NCBI RefSeq assembly: GCF_043643765.1
Contig: NZ_JBHZSP010000008.1
Span: forward strand, 62,001-126,000
DNA length: 64,000 nucleotides
DNA from: Marinomonas posidonica_A
Lineage (GTDB): Bacteria; Pseudomonadota; Gammaproteobacteria; Pseudomonadales; Marinomonadaceae
Direction of reading: 5' to 3'
Each line of letters begins with the position of its first letter. Position 1 is the stretch's first letter. This document shows positions 18,391 through 27,047 of this stretch, piece after piece. The notes below the pieces were generated by a model that did no database searches, was not told the DNA's origin, and saw only the letters and a program-made list of their open reading frames with translations. A program made the position numbers and the translations under genes.

Positions 18391-19152
18391 TTATTTAGAA
18401 TCACCAAACCCACGCGCCAGTGCACAAGTGGCTTTGGTGTTTTTTCGCTTGTTCACAACAAGCTCAGGAGAGGAATTGGAGGCATGTTGAGCGGCAAGGA
18501 GTGCGGCGGATTCGGCCACGCCGTATACACCAACGGTTTTGAAAATGTATTCTGAGCGGGTACTGAGCAAGGGTTCCATTGCCATCAGTGCGTTCGCAGA
18601 ATAAGTATGGAAAGGCCACTGGTATTTTTGTGCCAAGGCGATCAGTTGGGTTTCATCAGCTTTGATGTCTATGCTATTCAGGGAAATAATATCATGGGGT
18701 GTGAGTCCTTTTTGTTGCAAGGTTTCCAACATGATGTCTTCCAAATAAGACAAAGGGCAGTTCCGTTCGCAGCCCATACCCAAAGTGTAAACAGGGTTAA
18801 GGTAGTCTTTGGCTGTGGTCATGGCGAGTTGTGCTTGGATTTTTTGTGCGATTTGCGCAGCCCATTCGTTCGCGCCACCTTCGTGTCCCGACAAAAGAGG
18901 GATCACAAATTGCCCTAATTCATCCATTACCAATACCGGTGGATCTTGGTATTTATCCTGTAAAACCGGTGCTAAAGTACGTATCACAATGCCAGTAGCG
19001 CAGATGAAAAGCATTGGCTCTTGTGCCATGAAAGCGGCTTGTACTTGTTCAGCAAAGGGCTTGGGCTTGTAGTCCAATTGCCCTTCTGGATAGTGCTGCA
19101 AAACCCGTTCAGCCAATACTTTACCAGCCGATGTCAAAGCGATAATGCGCAT
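18391..19152 (-). CDS. cbiG: Cobalt-precorrin-5A hydrolase CbiG
   Basis: This 253-residue protein opens the delta-lactone of cobalt-precorrin-5A and releases acetaldehyde in corrin ring synthesis. It contains the N-terminal CbiG core (FICATGIVIRTLAP, then PLLSGHEGGANEWA) and the C-terminal domain with TLGMGCERNCP (about 138-148) and KTVGVYGVAESAAL. Its ATG overlaps the cobI stop in a TGATG arrangement, which suggests translational coupling. It is the last gene of the cobalamin run. In many genomes cbiG is followed by or fused to cobJ/cbiH, but here it abuts the CDI locus. The Met-Arg-Ile-Ile start is typical. Confidence 0.92.
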   Translation of the reverse strand: MRIIALTSAGKVLAERVLQHYPEGQLDYKPKPFAEQVQAAFMAQEPMLFICATGIVIRTLAPVLQDKYQDPPVLVMDELGQFVIPLLSGHEGGANEWAAQIAQKIQAQLAMTTAKDYLNPVYTLGMGCERNCPLSYLEDIMLETLQQKGLTPHDIISLNSIDIKADETQLIALAQKYQWPFHTYSANALMAMEPLLSTRSEYIFKTVGVYGVAESAALLAAQHASNSSPELVVNKRKNTKATCALARGFGDSK

Positions 19153-19922
19153 CAGCGGGTACCTCGCTCCGTTTTAGTAACAACGAATAAGGAAAAATAC
19201 GGCCCAGCTTTGTCTTCCAACTGACTCACGTCTTCGACAATTCTCTCGTTATCACGACCTATGTATTCCAAATACTTTGCTTCTTCTAGGCGCTGGGTTT
19301 TGCGCAATGCGGTAAGGATTTTGGGTCGCGCACGACCAGCTTTCATGATCACCACAGTATCATGCTCCGCCAGTGCCGTATCAATCTGTTTGGCGGAATG
19401 ACGACCACTGACCACAGCAAAGGATTCCTTCAATACGGTTAACGGATGACGCAAAGCCGATGCCGCCGCATTAATGGAAGAAACGCCCGGTATCACCTGA
19501 CATTCAAACTCGCTGGCAATACGCTCTAATAGATACGCGAACGATCCAAAAAACAGCGGGTCACCCTCGCACAAGAACGCCACATCCAAACCTTTCTCTA
19601 AAGCTTGAGTGATGCGCTTAGCACCATCATCATAAGCTTGATTGGCTAACTCTCTGTCGGTGGACATGGGCATATTGATGGCAATTTCTTGCTGCGTATG
19701 CTGCACCGCTGAAAACGCTTCCCGAGCAATACTTTTTGCCTGAGATGTGCCTTGATCATTCGCCAGAAAACTCACTACCTGGGCGTTTTGAATCAAACGT
19801 AAGGCTTTCAGAGTAATCAGCTCTGGATCCCCTGGCCCAACACCGACACCAATAAATCGACCTATAGTTTGCTTTCTTTGCTGATTAGCGATATCCGTCA
19901 CACCCTTCTCTTTCATTGTCAT
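19152..19922 (-). CDS. cobI: Precorrin-2 C20-methyltransferase
   Basis: This is a SAM-dependent tetrapyrrole methylase that adds the C20 methyl group to (cobalt-)precorrin-2. The 256 residues include the N-terminal GVGVGPGDPELITLKALR motif (about 25-42), the central CEGDPLFFGSFAYL motif, and the VIPGVSSINAAASAL stretch that is diagnostic for CobI/CbiL. It starts four bases after the cobL stop and overlaps cbiG by one base, so it belongs to one polycistronic unit. A second in-frame ATG two codons in is an alternative start. Sequence alone does not tell whether the substrate carries cobalt. Confidence 0.93.
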   Translation of the reverse strand: MTMKEKGVTDIANQQRKQTIGRFIGVGVGPGDPELITLKALRLIQNAQVVSFLANDQGTSQAKSIAREAFSAVQHTQQEIAINMPMSTDRELANQAYDDGAKRITQALEKGLDVAFLCEGDPLFFGSFAYLLERIASEFECQVIPGVSSINAAASALRHPLTVLKESFAVVSGRHSAKQIDTALAEHDTVVIMKAGRARPKILTALRKTQRLEEAKYLEYIGRDNERIVEDVSQLEDKAGPYFSLFVVTKTERGTR

Positions 19923-19926
19923 TTAA

Positions 19927-21201
19927 CTATCTCATAGCCTTATCTACTTTGATGAACTGCCATAAAGTCACCGGTAAGTTTGGTCGATAGAGAGTTTGTC
20001 CCGCCAAAGACTGCGCTTTAGACACAGCCATTTCTATGCTGGTTTGATGTGCGTCTTGGGCCTGCTCTCTTTGTTTTGCGAAGGCACTGACTTGCCATTT
20101 GGTGTCTTCCGTCACCGCACTCACCACCAGCACGCCATTCTCAGGTAACAATGACCAAGCTTGATTCAAGAGTGCGTCTAACTCCCCATCACTACCGCCA
20201 ATAAACACCTTATTGGGCGTGGGTAAATCCTTCAAGATGTCAGGCGCTCGACCTTGGACGAGATGCAGGTTTTGCATGACACCAAATTTTTGCTGATTGG
20301 CTTGCAAGCAAGCCCAACGAACATCATGATGCTCCACTGCATAAATATCAGCATCAGGATGCCAATAGGCCAACTCGACACTGACCCCACCGCAACCTGC
20401 GCCAATGTCCCAAACCACATCTTTCACCGCCAATTGCAGATAAGACAAAATCATCAAACGCACTTCTCGCTTGGTGATCATGCCTTTGCCTTCTTCTTTG
20501 TCGGTCACGAACAAAGCATCGGCAATGCCAACCGAAGCTGGATAAAGGCTCGTTTGAGCAGAGGTTTCCAACACCACCACATTCAGCGGGTCGAAATTTT
20601 GTGGAGATTGACTGAGTTCATCCGCAGCAAAAGAGGTGATTTTTTCGTGCGGATAACCCAAGGCTTCACAGACAGTGATTCTGCTTTTGTCCAAGCCTGC
20701 CTGTACGCATTCTTGCGCAATGGCGGCTGGATGGCTCTGTCCATCAGTCAACAAAATCAGGGTTTTATTGGCCTGCAAATGACGACGCAATGACGGCAAT
20801 GGTCGCCCATGCACACTCACCACCTGCGCCTGCTGCAGAGATATCTCCAAACGGTGGCAGGCAACCTGCACACTGGACACATTGGGATAAAAAATCACCT
20901 TACCTGTACCGAAGTGTTTCACCATCCAAGTACCAATGCCATAAAACAGCGGATCACCGGATGCCAATACAACGACCGTATTGGTGCCTTGCGATTGCCA
21001 TTGATCAAACTCAGCAGACAACTGTGACAGCTTTGGCAAAACTTTCCTTTGCCCTGACGTCACATATTCCGCGACGGTTTCTTGTTGCCTTGGAGATCCT
21101 AGTATCACATCTTGCTCGCCCAAGGAGGCAAAAACAGACTGAGCTTTAGCATCCAAAGTCGCCTGTTCATTAACGCCTAAACCTATGACATGAATTTGCA
21201 T
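19927..21201 (-). CDS. cobL: Precorrin-6Y C5,15-methyltransferase (decarboxylating), CbiE-CbiT fusion
   Basis: This 424-residue fused enzyme carries out the C5 and C15 methylations and the decarboxylation of the C12 acetate. The N-terminal half (about 1-210) is the CbiE-type tetrapyrrole methylase, with VIGLGVNEQ and VVLASGDPLFYGIG. The C-terminal half (about 235-424) is CbiT-like, starting LFVTDKEEGKGMITKREVR, with a class I SAM-binding motif WDIGAGCGGVSVELAY. The fused form is the usual one in proteobacteria. The ATG overlaps the cobH stop by one base. Confidence 0.94.
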   Translation of the reverse strand: MQIHVIGLGVNEQATLDAKAQSVFASLGEQDVILGSPRQQETVAEYVTSGQRKVLPKLSQLSAEFDQWQSQGTNTVVVLASGDPLFYGIGTWMVKHFGTGKVIFYPNVSSVQVACHRLEISLQQAQVVSVHGRPLPSLRRHLQANKTLILLTDGQSHPAAIAQECVQAGLDKSRITVCEALGYPHEKITSFAADELSQSPQNFDPLNVVVLETSAQTSLYPASVGIADALFVTDKEEGKGMITKREVRLMILSYLQLAVKDVVWDIGAGCGGVSVELAYWHPDADIYAVEHHDVRWACLQANQQKFGVMQNLHLVQGRAPDILKDLPTPNKVFIGGSDGELDALLNQAWSLLPENGVLVVSAVTEDTKWQVSAFAKQREQAQDAHQTSIEMAVSKAQSLAGQTLYRPNLPVTLWQFIKVDKAMR

Positions 21202-21869
21202 CAGTAATACTCACCTAAATTACAACGCAATAAGGCATTACAACTGGCCGAGGTCACCGCACTGCCGCCCATTCGCCCCAGTAAAGTAATGCATTCGACT
21301 CCCAAATCTCGATGCGCTTGCCACAACGCGTCTTTGGATTCCGCCGCGCCGACAAAACCAACCGGCATGCCGATGATTAAAGCCGGTTTTGGTGCGCCTT
21401 GAGAAACCATCTCTAAAAGGCGAAACAAAGCCGTCGGCGCATTACCAATCAAGACCACACTGCCAGCAAGATGATCTTGCCAAAGGGACAGAGCCGCCAT
21501 AGAACGTGTCTCGCCGTCTTGCTTTGCCAACTCAGCCGTTTTTGGGTGATTTAAGAAACACAAAGGCTCTTGCTCTATCATGCGTTTGGTCACCCCTTGC
21601 TTAACCATTTCCACATCACAAAGAATGGCGGCATGTTTCGCTAAAGCATCTCGCCCAGCTTGCGTGGCGTGTTCACTAAAACGCACCAGCTCAGCCACTT
21701 CTGGCAAGCCCAAACTGTGCACAATACGCATCACCACTTGCTGTTGATCCAGATTCCAAGCTGACAAGTCCGTTAATGCGCGAATCTGACGAAAGCTGTC
21801 TTGCTCAATCGCTTTGGGATCTGGCTGGTAGTGAAAATGGTAATCTGAAGAAGGTGGTGTTTTTTGCAT
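21201..21869 (-). CDS. cobH: Precorrin-8X methylmutase
   Basis: This enzyme moves the C11 methyl to C12, giving hydrogenobyrinate or cobyrinate. Family motifs are ILCDVEMVKQG, GNAPTALFRLLEM, and PALIIGMPVGFVGAAESKD followed by GGSAVTSASCNAL near the C-terminus. From the ATG at 21869 it has 222 residues, near the normal length of about 210. The open frame extends 15 codons upstream to a TTG at 21914 that lacks obvious ribosome-binding support, so I chose the ATG. It lies in the cob operon between cobK and cobL. Confidence 0.92.
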   Translation of the reverse strand: MQKTPPSSDYHFHYQPDPKAIEQDSFRQIRALTDLSAWNLDQQQVVMRIVHSLGLPEVAELVRFSEHATQAGRDALAKHAAILCDVEMVKQGVTKRMIEQEPLCFLNHPKTAELAKQDGETRSMAALSLWQDHLAGSVVLIGNAPTALFRLLEMVSQGAPKPALIIGMPVGFVGAAESKDALWQAHRDLGVECITLLGRMGGSAVTSASCNALLRCNLGEYY

Positions 21870-21926
21870 ACTATAAGGGTCTTTATTCCAATCTATTGTT
21901 ATGACGAATGGCAAAGCAAAAGGCCA

Positions 21927-22691
21927 TCAATTTGCCCAAGCTTGTTGGCAAGCCTGTAAGCAGACTGCTAGGTCATCAAACTCTTTGTCTGCGGGCGGTA
22001 ACTCCGGCCGCGCCTGTAAATACACAGGCAAATTCAGGTTCCACGCGGCAACAAGCTTAGCATAGGTTGCTTTACCGCCGCTGTTTTTACTGACGATCAC
22101 ATCAATCTTATGCTCTGTTAATAACGCTAGTTCGTCCTCATAAGCAAAAGGGCCAATGGCTTTTAACCACACCACTTTGTCCGGTAAGGAAAACTTGGCA
22201 GGCACAGCGGTACGCCAGATTATATTGTCCATTTGGGGTTGAGCCACTAAGGTCTGCAGCCATTCTTGTGTCATTTGTCCGGCACTTAACAATGGACGCT
22301 GGTAGTTAGCTAATGCAGACAATAAATCCTCTTCGCTTTGATAGAAATGCCAATTATCCCCCGTTTCCTGTTGCCACGCCGGACGATGAAAGCGCCAACA
22401 GGGTATGCCAACTTGCTGCGCCGCCAAGACGGCTTTGCTGCTCATGGTTTGCGCGTAAGGGTGTGTCACATCGACAATGGCATCAATGGCTAGTCCTTGC
22501 TGTGCTTTGTCTTGAAGGTAATTCACCAAGCCTCCAAACTGAGTGAATCCGCCAACTAGCAACTCACAATCCACTTGAGGAATACGCACCAATCCCGCCA
22601 AACTGTAAATCACCTGAATACCGGATTGATGCAAAGCATCAGCTAAACGACGTGCGTCGGCAGTGCCGCCTAATAACAGAATGCGCTTCAT
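21927..22691 (-). CDS. cobK: Precorrin-6A reductase
   Basis: This 254-residue NADPH-dependent reductase acts on precorrin-6A (or its cobalt form) in ring synthesis. It opens with ILLLGGTADARRLADAL, the family nucleotide-binding loop. It also has the internal VDVTHPYAQTMSSKA motif and the C-terminal DVIVSKNSGGKATYAKL motif, all characteristic of CobK/CbiJ. The start overlaps the cbiD stop by four bases (ATGA). Of medium length, intact, no anomalies. Confidence 0.93.
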   Translation of the reverse strand: MKRILLLGGTADARRLADALHQSGIQVIYSLAGLVRIPQVDCELLVGGFTQFGGLVNYLQDKAQQGLAIDAIVDVTHPYAQTMSSKAVLAAQQVGIPCWRFHRPAWQQETGDNWHFYQSEEDLLSALANYQRPLLSAGQMTQEWLQTLVAQPQMDNIIWRTAVPAKFSLPDKVVWLKAIGPFAYEDELALLTEHKIDVIVSKNSGGKATYAKLVAAWNLNLPVYLQARPELPPADKEFDDLAVCLQACQQAWAN

Positions 22692-23818
22692 TCAGGCTTA
22701 TCCTTAGCATCGTCCTTAGCAAAACCCACAAACTGACCTTTTCGATCAATGGCCCACACTTCCAATGCAATATGCTGGGGAATATATCGACGTGCAAAGT
22801 CCACCGCTTGAGCACACACGGCATCGGCTAAAGGAAGGTTTTCTTGCTGAGTAAAACTCAAGGCTTCAACACTAGTATTCGCAGCTTTCATGCGTTCCTG
22901 TAAGGCATCACTTGCCCCTAAGCTTGCCGCCAAGGCCGCCAAAGCAGGTAAATCAATACTGGAGACTCGACTATTGAGGTCCATGTGCTGTTGCGCCAGC
23001 TTACTAATTTTGCCAAAACCGCCACACAAACTCAGCTTGGTTAATTGTGGCTGTGGCGAGTTTTCTACTTTGCGAATGTGTTTTAGCACGGCGCCAACAA
23101 AATCCCCCATTTCCAACAAAGCCATATCGTCTAAGCCATAATGCTCTTTGATGGCGGTTTCGCTGGCATTCCCTGTCGTGGCCGCTATGTGCATAATGCC
23201 ATTGGCGCGCGCCACATCGATGCCCTGATGAATAGACGCAATGTAAGCCGCACAGGAAAAAGGCCGCACTATGCCTGTGGTGCCCAAAATGGACAAACCT
23301 CCCTGAATGCCCAAACGTGGATTCATGGTTTTCTGCGCAATGGCGGCACCATTCTCAATGCCAACGGCAACCTTGAAGCCGCCTTGATACTGGTATGTCT
23401 CAGCAAAGCCTAATAAATGCTCTGTCATCATTTGGCGCGGTACCGGATTAATCGCTGCTTCCCCGACCGCCAATACCAAACCGGTTCGCGTGACTGTGCC
23501 AACGCCCTCTGCCGCGAAAAAATGCACACCGGGATCCGCGCACAAACTGAGCTCGACAAAAATTTTTGCGCCATGGGTCACATCAGGGTCATCCCCTGCG
23601 TCTTTGATGGTGCTGGTGCGAACGCCATTGGCTATGGCTTGATAAGATTCAATCATCAGATCAACAGGCTTGCCCTTAGGCAATAAGATGCTGACCGTTT
23701 CATCTTGGCGCTGAGCAAATAGGTATTGCGCCGCCGCCACGCAACAAGCGGTGGCACAACTGCCTGTTGTCAGGCCAGTGCGCAGTGGTGCATTGTCTTC
23801 ACCGCTTTCAGGCCACAC
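22688..23818 (-). CDS. cbiD: Cobalt-precorrin-5B C1-methyltransferase CbiD
   Basis: This protein methylates C1 of the corrin ring. The signature LRTGLTTGSCATACCVAAAQ follows shortly after the start, with GGLSILGTTGIVRPFSCAAY and HIAATTGNASE further on. The frame is open far upstream to 24094, but that extension is antisense-like filler overlapping cobB. The GTG at 23818, one base after the cobB stop (TAA-A-GTG), gives 376 residues and matches the family length. CbiD belongs to the early-cobalt-insertion branch but is also found in several proteobacteria with a CobN-type chelatase. Confidence 0.93.
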   Translation of the reverse strand: MWPESGEDNAPLRTGLTTGSCATACCVAAAQYLFAQRQDETVSILLPKGKPVDLMIESYQAIANGVRTSTIKDAGDDPDVTHGAKIFVELSLCADPGVHFFAAEGVGTVTRTGLVLAVGEAAINPVPRQMMTEHLLGFAETYQYQGGFKVAVGIENGAAIAQKTMNPRLGIQGGLSILGTTGIVRPFSCAAYIASIHQGIDVARANGIMHIAATTGNASETAIKEHYGLDDMALLEMGDFVGAVLKHIRKVENSPQPQLTKLSLCGGFGKISKLAQQHMDLNSRVSSIDLPALAALAASLGASDALQERMKAANTSVEALSFTQQENLPLADAVCAQAVDFARRYIPQHIALEVWAIDRKGQFVGFAKDDAKDKPE

Positions 23819-23819
23819 T

Positions 23820-25169
23820 TTAGCAAGCCTCGTCCATGCTTGCCGAAGTGCCAAGGAAAACGTGCGCGATGGCTTCTGGATTGGATGGAAAGAACAAATG
23901 CAAATAGCTCGCCGTGAGTCCGCGCGTTTGGTAAATCGCCTCACCAGGGGCTGGGTGTCGTTGACGACGACCGTGAGCCACAGGCGTTGGTGTATTGGCG
24001 CTACGAGATCTGTGGTGCGCATGAGCTCGCACCTCCCCTTGTGGCAACACAGCGGTTTGCATGCCTTGGCAACCTCGCTTGCCGCGCATGGCACCTTGGC
24101 CGCTTAAAAGCCCCAACATAGGATAAGTGTTCTCTTCTAAATCCGTCAGACTTTCTAAGCTATACAGCATACCGCCACATTCCGCCAAAATGCCTTTGCC
24201 CAATTGGAAAAAGGCTTGAATCGCCGCCAGCATACTTTGATTCTTTGCTAACGCTTGCGCATGCAATTCTGGGTATCCGCCTGGTAACCAAAGAGCATCG
24301 GCAGCGGGTAAGTCTTGATCATGCAAAGGCGAAAAGAACACATAATTAGCGCCTAACGAGGTTAGCGTCACCAAGTTGGCATCGTAAATAAAACTGAAGG
24401 CTTCGTCTTTGGCAATGGCGATGGTTTTGCCTTGTAAAGATTGAGTTACCGAATGAGTCGATAAGCTATTTCCACTGGGTGAAAACGCCACGGCTTTGGG
24501 TAAAGACAGCAAGGCATTATCTTCTGAAGACTCAAGCCATGTCACGGCGGCTTGAAATTTTTCTTCCAGCTCATGCGAAACTTCATGGGCTTGCACCAAG
24601 CCTAAATGCCGCTCTGGCAAAGTCACTTCTTCATCGCGTTTCAAGCTGGCTAATAGAGGCAAATCGCTGGGCAGCGCATCACGAATTAATTGTGCGTGTC
24701 GTTCACTACCACAACGATTGGCGATCAAACCTGCCACGCTTACATCTTGTCGGAAATTCGCCAAGCCTGTTGCTAATGCTGCGGCGGTTTGCGCCATGCC
24801 TTTCACATCCATTACGATGGCCATGGGCAAGCCAAAACGCGCAGCCAAATCCGCGCTAGAAGGCTCTCCATCAAACATGCCCATCGCGCCTTCAACCAAA
24901 ATCAAATCCGCTTCTAAAGCGGCTTGATACAGTTTGTCTTGGCAATAATCTTCACCCGCCATCCAGATATCAAGCTGCTCAACCGGCTGTTGTGATGCTT
25001 GCGCCAAGATTTGCGGATCCAAATAATCTGGTCCGGTTTTGAACACACGCACACACTTACCTTGCAGAGTAAAATAACGCGCTAAGGCGGCAGTAATGGT
25101 GGTTTTGCCTTGGTTTGACGCCGGTGCCGTCAAAAATAAAGCCGGGCAATGGGCCACTGGTGTTGTCAT
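23820..25169 (-). CDS. cobB: Cobyrinate (or hydrogenobyrinate) a,c-diamide synthase
   Basis: This 449-residue ATP- and glutamine-dependent enzyme amidates the a and c acetate side chains. The N-terminal dethiobiotin-synthetase-like domain has the deviant P-loop APASNQGKTTITAAL and the segment VEGAMGMFDG. The C-terminal class I glutamine amidotransferase domain has the nucleophile in LAECGGMLY and a late catalytic region around HAHHRSRS. The name cobB versus cbiA depends on whether the substrate already carries cobalt, which sequence does not settle. It overlaps the upstream chelatase gene by four bases. Confidence 0.92.
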   Translation of the reverse strand: MTTPVAHCPALFLTAPASNQGKTTITAALARYFTLQGKCVRVFKTGPDYLDPQILAQASQQPVEQLDIWMAGEDYCQDKLYQAALEADLILVEGAMGMFDGEPSSADLAARFGLPMAIVMDVKGMAQTAAALATGLANFRQDVSVAGLIANRCGSERHAQLIRDALPSDLPLLASLKRDEEVTLPERHLGLVQAHEVSHELEEKFQAAVTWLESSEDNALLSLPKAVAFSPSGNSLSTHSVTQSLQGKTIAIAKDEAFSFIYDANLVTLTSLGANYVFFSPLHDQDLPAADALWLPGGYPELHAQALAKNQSMLAAIQAFFQLGKGILAECGGMLYSLESLTDLEENTYPMLGLLSGQGAMRGKRGCQGMQTAVLPQGEVRAHAHHRSRSANTPTPVAHGRRQRHPAPGEAIYQTRGLTASYLHLFFPSNPEAIAHVFLGTSASMDEAC

Positions 25170-26929
25170 AATTCGGTCTCAAACAAGGAATTTAAAGAAA
25201 CATACTGAGCATTCAAGGCTTGGGCAATATCACTGCCTCGACCGCGTTTAATCGCAGACACTTCGGTATCAATCAACGCCAACTCCCCTAATAATACCAA
25301 ATCCTCGACATTGGCTTGAGTTCGACCATCGGTTAACAAGTAGGTTTGACTGTATAACTCCGAATGCTGTTTATGCTGTTGTCGCAAATAGCTCTGCGCT
25401 TGTAATAAGGCATCTCGAAATGGCGTACCACCACCCGCGGACACTTCATCCAACCATTTGGCAATGTCTTTTGGCGCGCGGCCTCTAGTCATCAATTCAC
25501 TAACGCCATCTTGCCCAAAACCCAAGATTGCCAAATCCTCACGGGCTAAGTAGGCCTGCTGTACAATGTCTAAAATCACTGCTTTGGCCTTGGCTAAGGT
25601 ATTCTCTTGCAAGGTGGACGCAGAGGTATCCAATAAAACCAAATGGAGTACAACCTGCCCAGTCTTCGCCGCTTTGAAACTCAAATTCTCAGGCGGCCAC
25701 TGTTGAGGCTGACGAGATACACTACGAAACCAGTCCACGCTTTGCGAGGTTTGCTGCGCATCATGACGATAGCCGCCACGATGTGACCCTTTAGACTTTC
25801 CCGGCGTTACCTCGCGCAAGCTCTGACTTGTATTGCGAAGGGATGATTTTGTTGAAGGCAAGGGTACGTGAATGGCTTTATCCGCCGTCAAGTCCTGTGG
25901 TGGCATGCTGCCCCATTCGCCTTGTGTTTGCTCTGATGTCTCGTCTTGTTCTGCCCCTTCGTTCTGCTGAGAAGAAGACTGACCATATGAGGGATTAGTC
26001 TGCGGTGGTTTACTGGCTTCAGGGCGTCGTGAAGGCGGAGGTATCGGCGCACTGACATCCTGACGACGATGAGCTAAGACTAACTCCGCCACCGCTTGTA
26101 CATCTTCGGTGGTGACACTTAGTCTATTACGCCAAGCCGCATGAGTCATGGCCGCTCGAACCCAAACAATGTCACCTCGAACCCCATCGATATTGGCCTG
26201 CTGACAAAGTTCAGCAATGTTGAAGCGTATTTCATCCGCACAACGAACTTGCTGTAGTTTTTCTCGCGCCAGCAAAATACTCTGCTTTAGGTTGCGTTGT
26301 TTGTATTTAAAGGCTTCACAAAATGCGCTCGGATCTTGATCAAATTCCTCACGCAAACGCACAATTTGCACACGTTCTTCAATATTGTACTGATTACCAA
26401 GATTGACCATGAAACCAAATCTGTCTTTTAGCTGGGGACGCAATTCCCCTTCGTCGGGATTCATGGTGCCAATCAACAAAAACTTGGCGTCATGCTGGTG
26501 ACTTAAACCGTCACGCTCTACTCGATTGACACCACTGGCCGACACATCCAATAACTGATCCACTAAATGATCAGCGAGCAAATTCACTTCATCCACATAC
26601 AAAACGCCACCATGGGCTTGGCTTAACAAACCTGGTTGAAAGGCCACTTGCTTGTCTTGTAACACTTGCTCTAAGTTTAATGCACCCAACAATCTGTCTT
26701 CGCTTGCGCCTAAAGGCAAAGTGGCAAAAGGTACATCGCCCTCATTAATAAAGGCAGGCATAACCCCCGCTAAACCACGTGCTAACGTCGATTTAGCCGA
26801 GCCTCGTGGACCACTGATTAAAACGCCACCAATCAAGGGATTAATCGCATTTAACAGCAAGGCCAATTTGAGTCGCTCTTGTCCAGCAATCGCAGTAAAA
26901 GGAAAGTCAGGTGTACTATTTGGTCTCAT
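25166..26929 (-). CDS. Mg/Co-chelatase ATPase subunit, BchI/BchD-like (AAA+ plus VWA)
   Basis: This 587-residue protein joins an AAA+ ATPase and a von Willebrand A domain. Walker A is GPRGSAKSTLARG (about 40-52), Walker B is GGVLYVDEVNLL, and sensor 1 is LIGTMNPDEGEL, with an arginine-finger region nearby. A low-complexity Gln/Pro/Ser linker (about 295-385) leads to the VWA domain, whose MIDAS motif is LDTSASTL. Such proteins power metal insertion by the large CobN/BchH subunit; in a cob operon, cobalt insertion is the likely role. No cobN lies in the window. This is the first gene of the operon, and a promoter lies about 45 bp upstream. Confidence 0.88.
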   Translation of the reverse strand: MRPNSTPDFPFTAIAGQERLKLALLLNAINPLIGGVLISGPRGSAKSTLARGLAGVMPAFINEGDVPFATLPLGASEDRLLGALNLEQVLQDKQVAFQPGLLSQAHGGVLYVDEVNLLADHLVDQLLDVSASGVNRVERDGLSHQHDAKFLLIGTMNPDEGELRPQLKDRFGFMVNLGNQYNIEERVQIVRLREEFDQDPSAFCEAFKYKQRNLKQSILLAREKLQQVRCADEIRFNIAELCQQANIDGVRGDIVWVRAAMTHAAWRNRLSVTTEDVQAVAELVLAHRRQDVSAPIPPPSRRPEASKPPQTNPSYGQSSSQQNEGAEQDETSEQTQGEWGSMPPQDLTADKAIHVPLPSTKSSLRNTSQSLREVTPGKSKGSHRGGYRHDAQQTSQSVDWFRSVSRQPQQWPPENLSFKAAKTGQVVLHLVLLDTSASTLQENTLAKAKAVILDIVQQAYLAREDLAILGFGQDGVSELMTRGRAPKDIAKWLDEVSAGGGTPFRDALLQAQSYLRQQHKQHSELYSQTYLLTDGRTQANVEDLVLLGELALIDTEVSAIKRGRGSDIAQALNAQYVSLNSLFETEL

Positions 26930-26971
26930 TCAACAGTCCGGTGGGTTAATGCAAGATCGTTACCTTGGTTG

Positions 26972-27000
26972 ACCTTATCCGCAGGGTCAATTCCTGTCAA
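26972..27000 (-). promoter_or_regulatory. Predicted promoter of the cobalamin operon with inverted repeat
   Basis: On the minus strand, TTGACA (26995-27000) and TAAGGT (26972-26977) are 17 bases apart, about 43 bp before the chelatase ATG. A 6-bp inverted repeat, TTGACC at 26985-26990 and GGTCAA at 26969-26974 (10-bp spacer), overlaps the spacer and -10 region and could be an operator. No B12-box-like riboswitch core is visible in the 118-bp gap. Confidence 0.45.
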
Positions 27001-27047
27001 ACGCAAAGCACTCAGTCGAGGGTGAAAATTCTACATCTAAAGGCATT

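Noticed and set aside
23819..24094. Long N-terminal extension of CbiD
   Set aside because: The extra 92 codons lie antiparallel in frame to no known domain, overlap cobB, and the GTG right after the cobB stop gives the family-standard protein.
26930..27047. Cobalamin riboswitch before the cob operon
   Set aside because: The gap is short, and no B12-box-like sequence or the usual paired elements could be found by eye.
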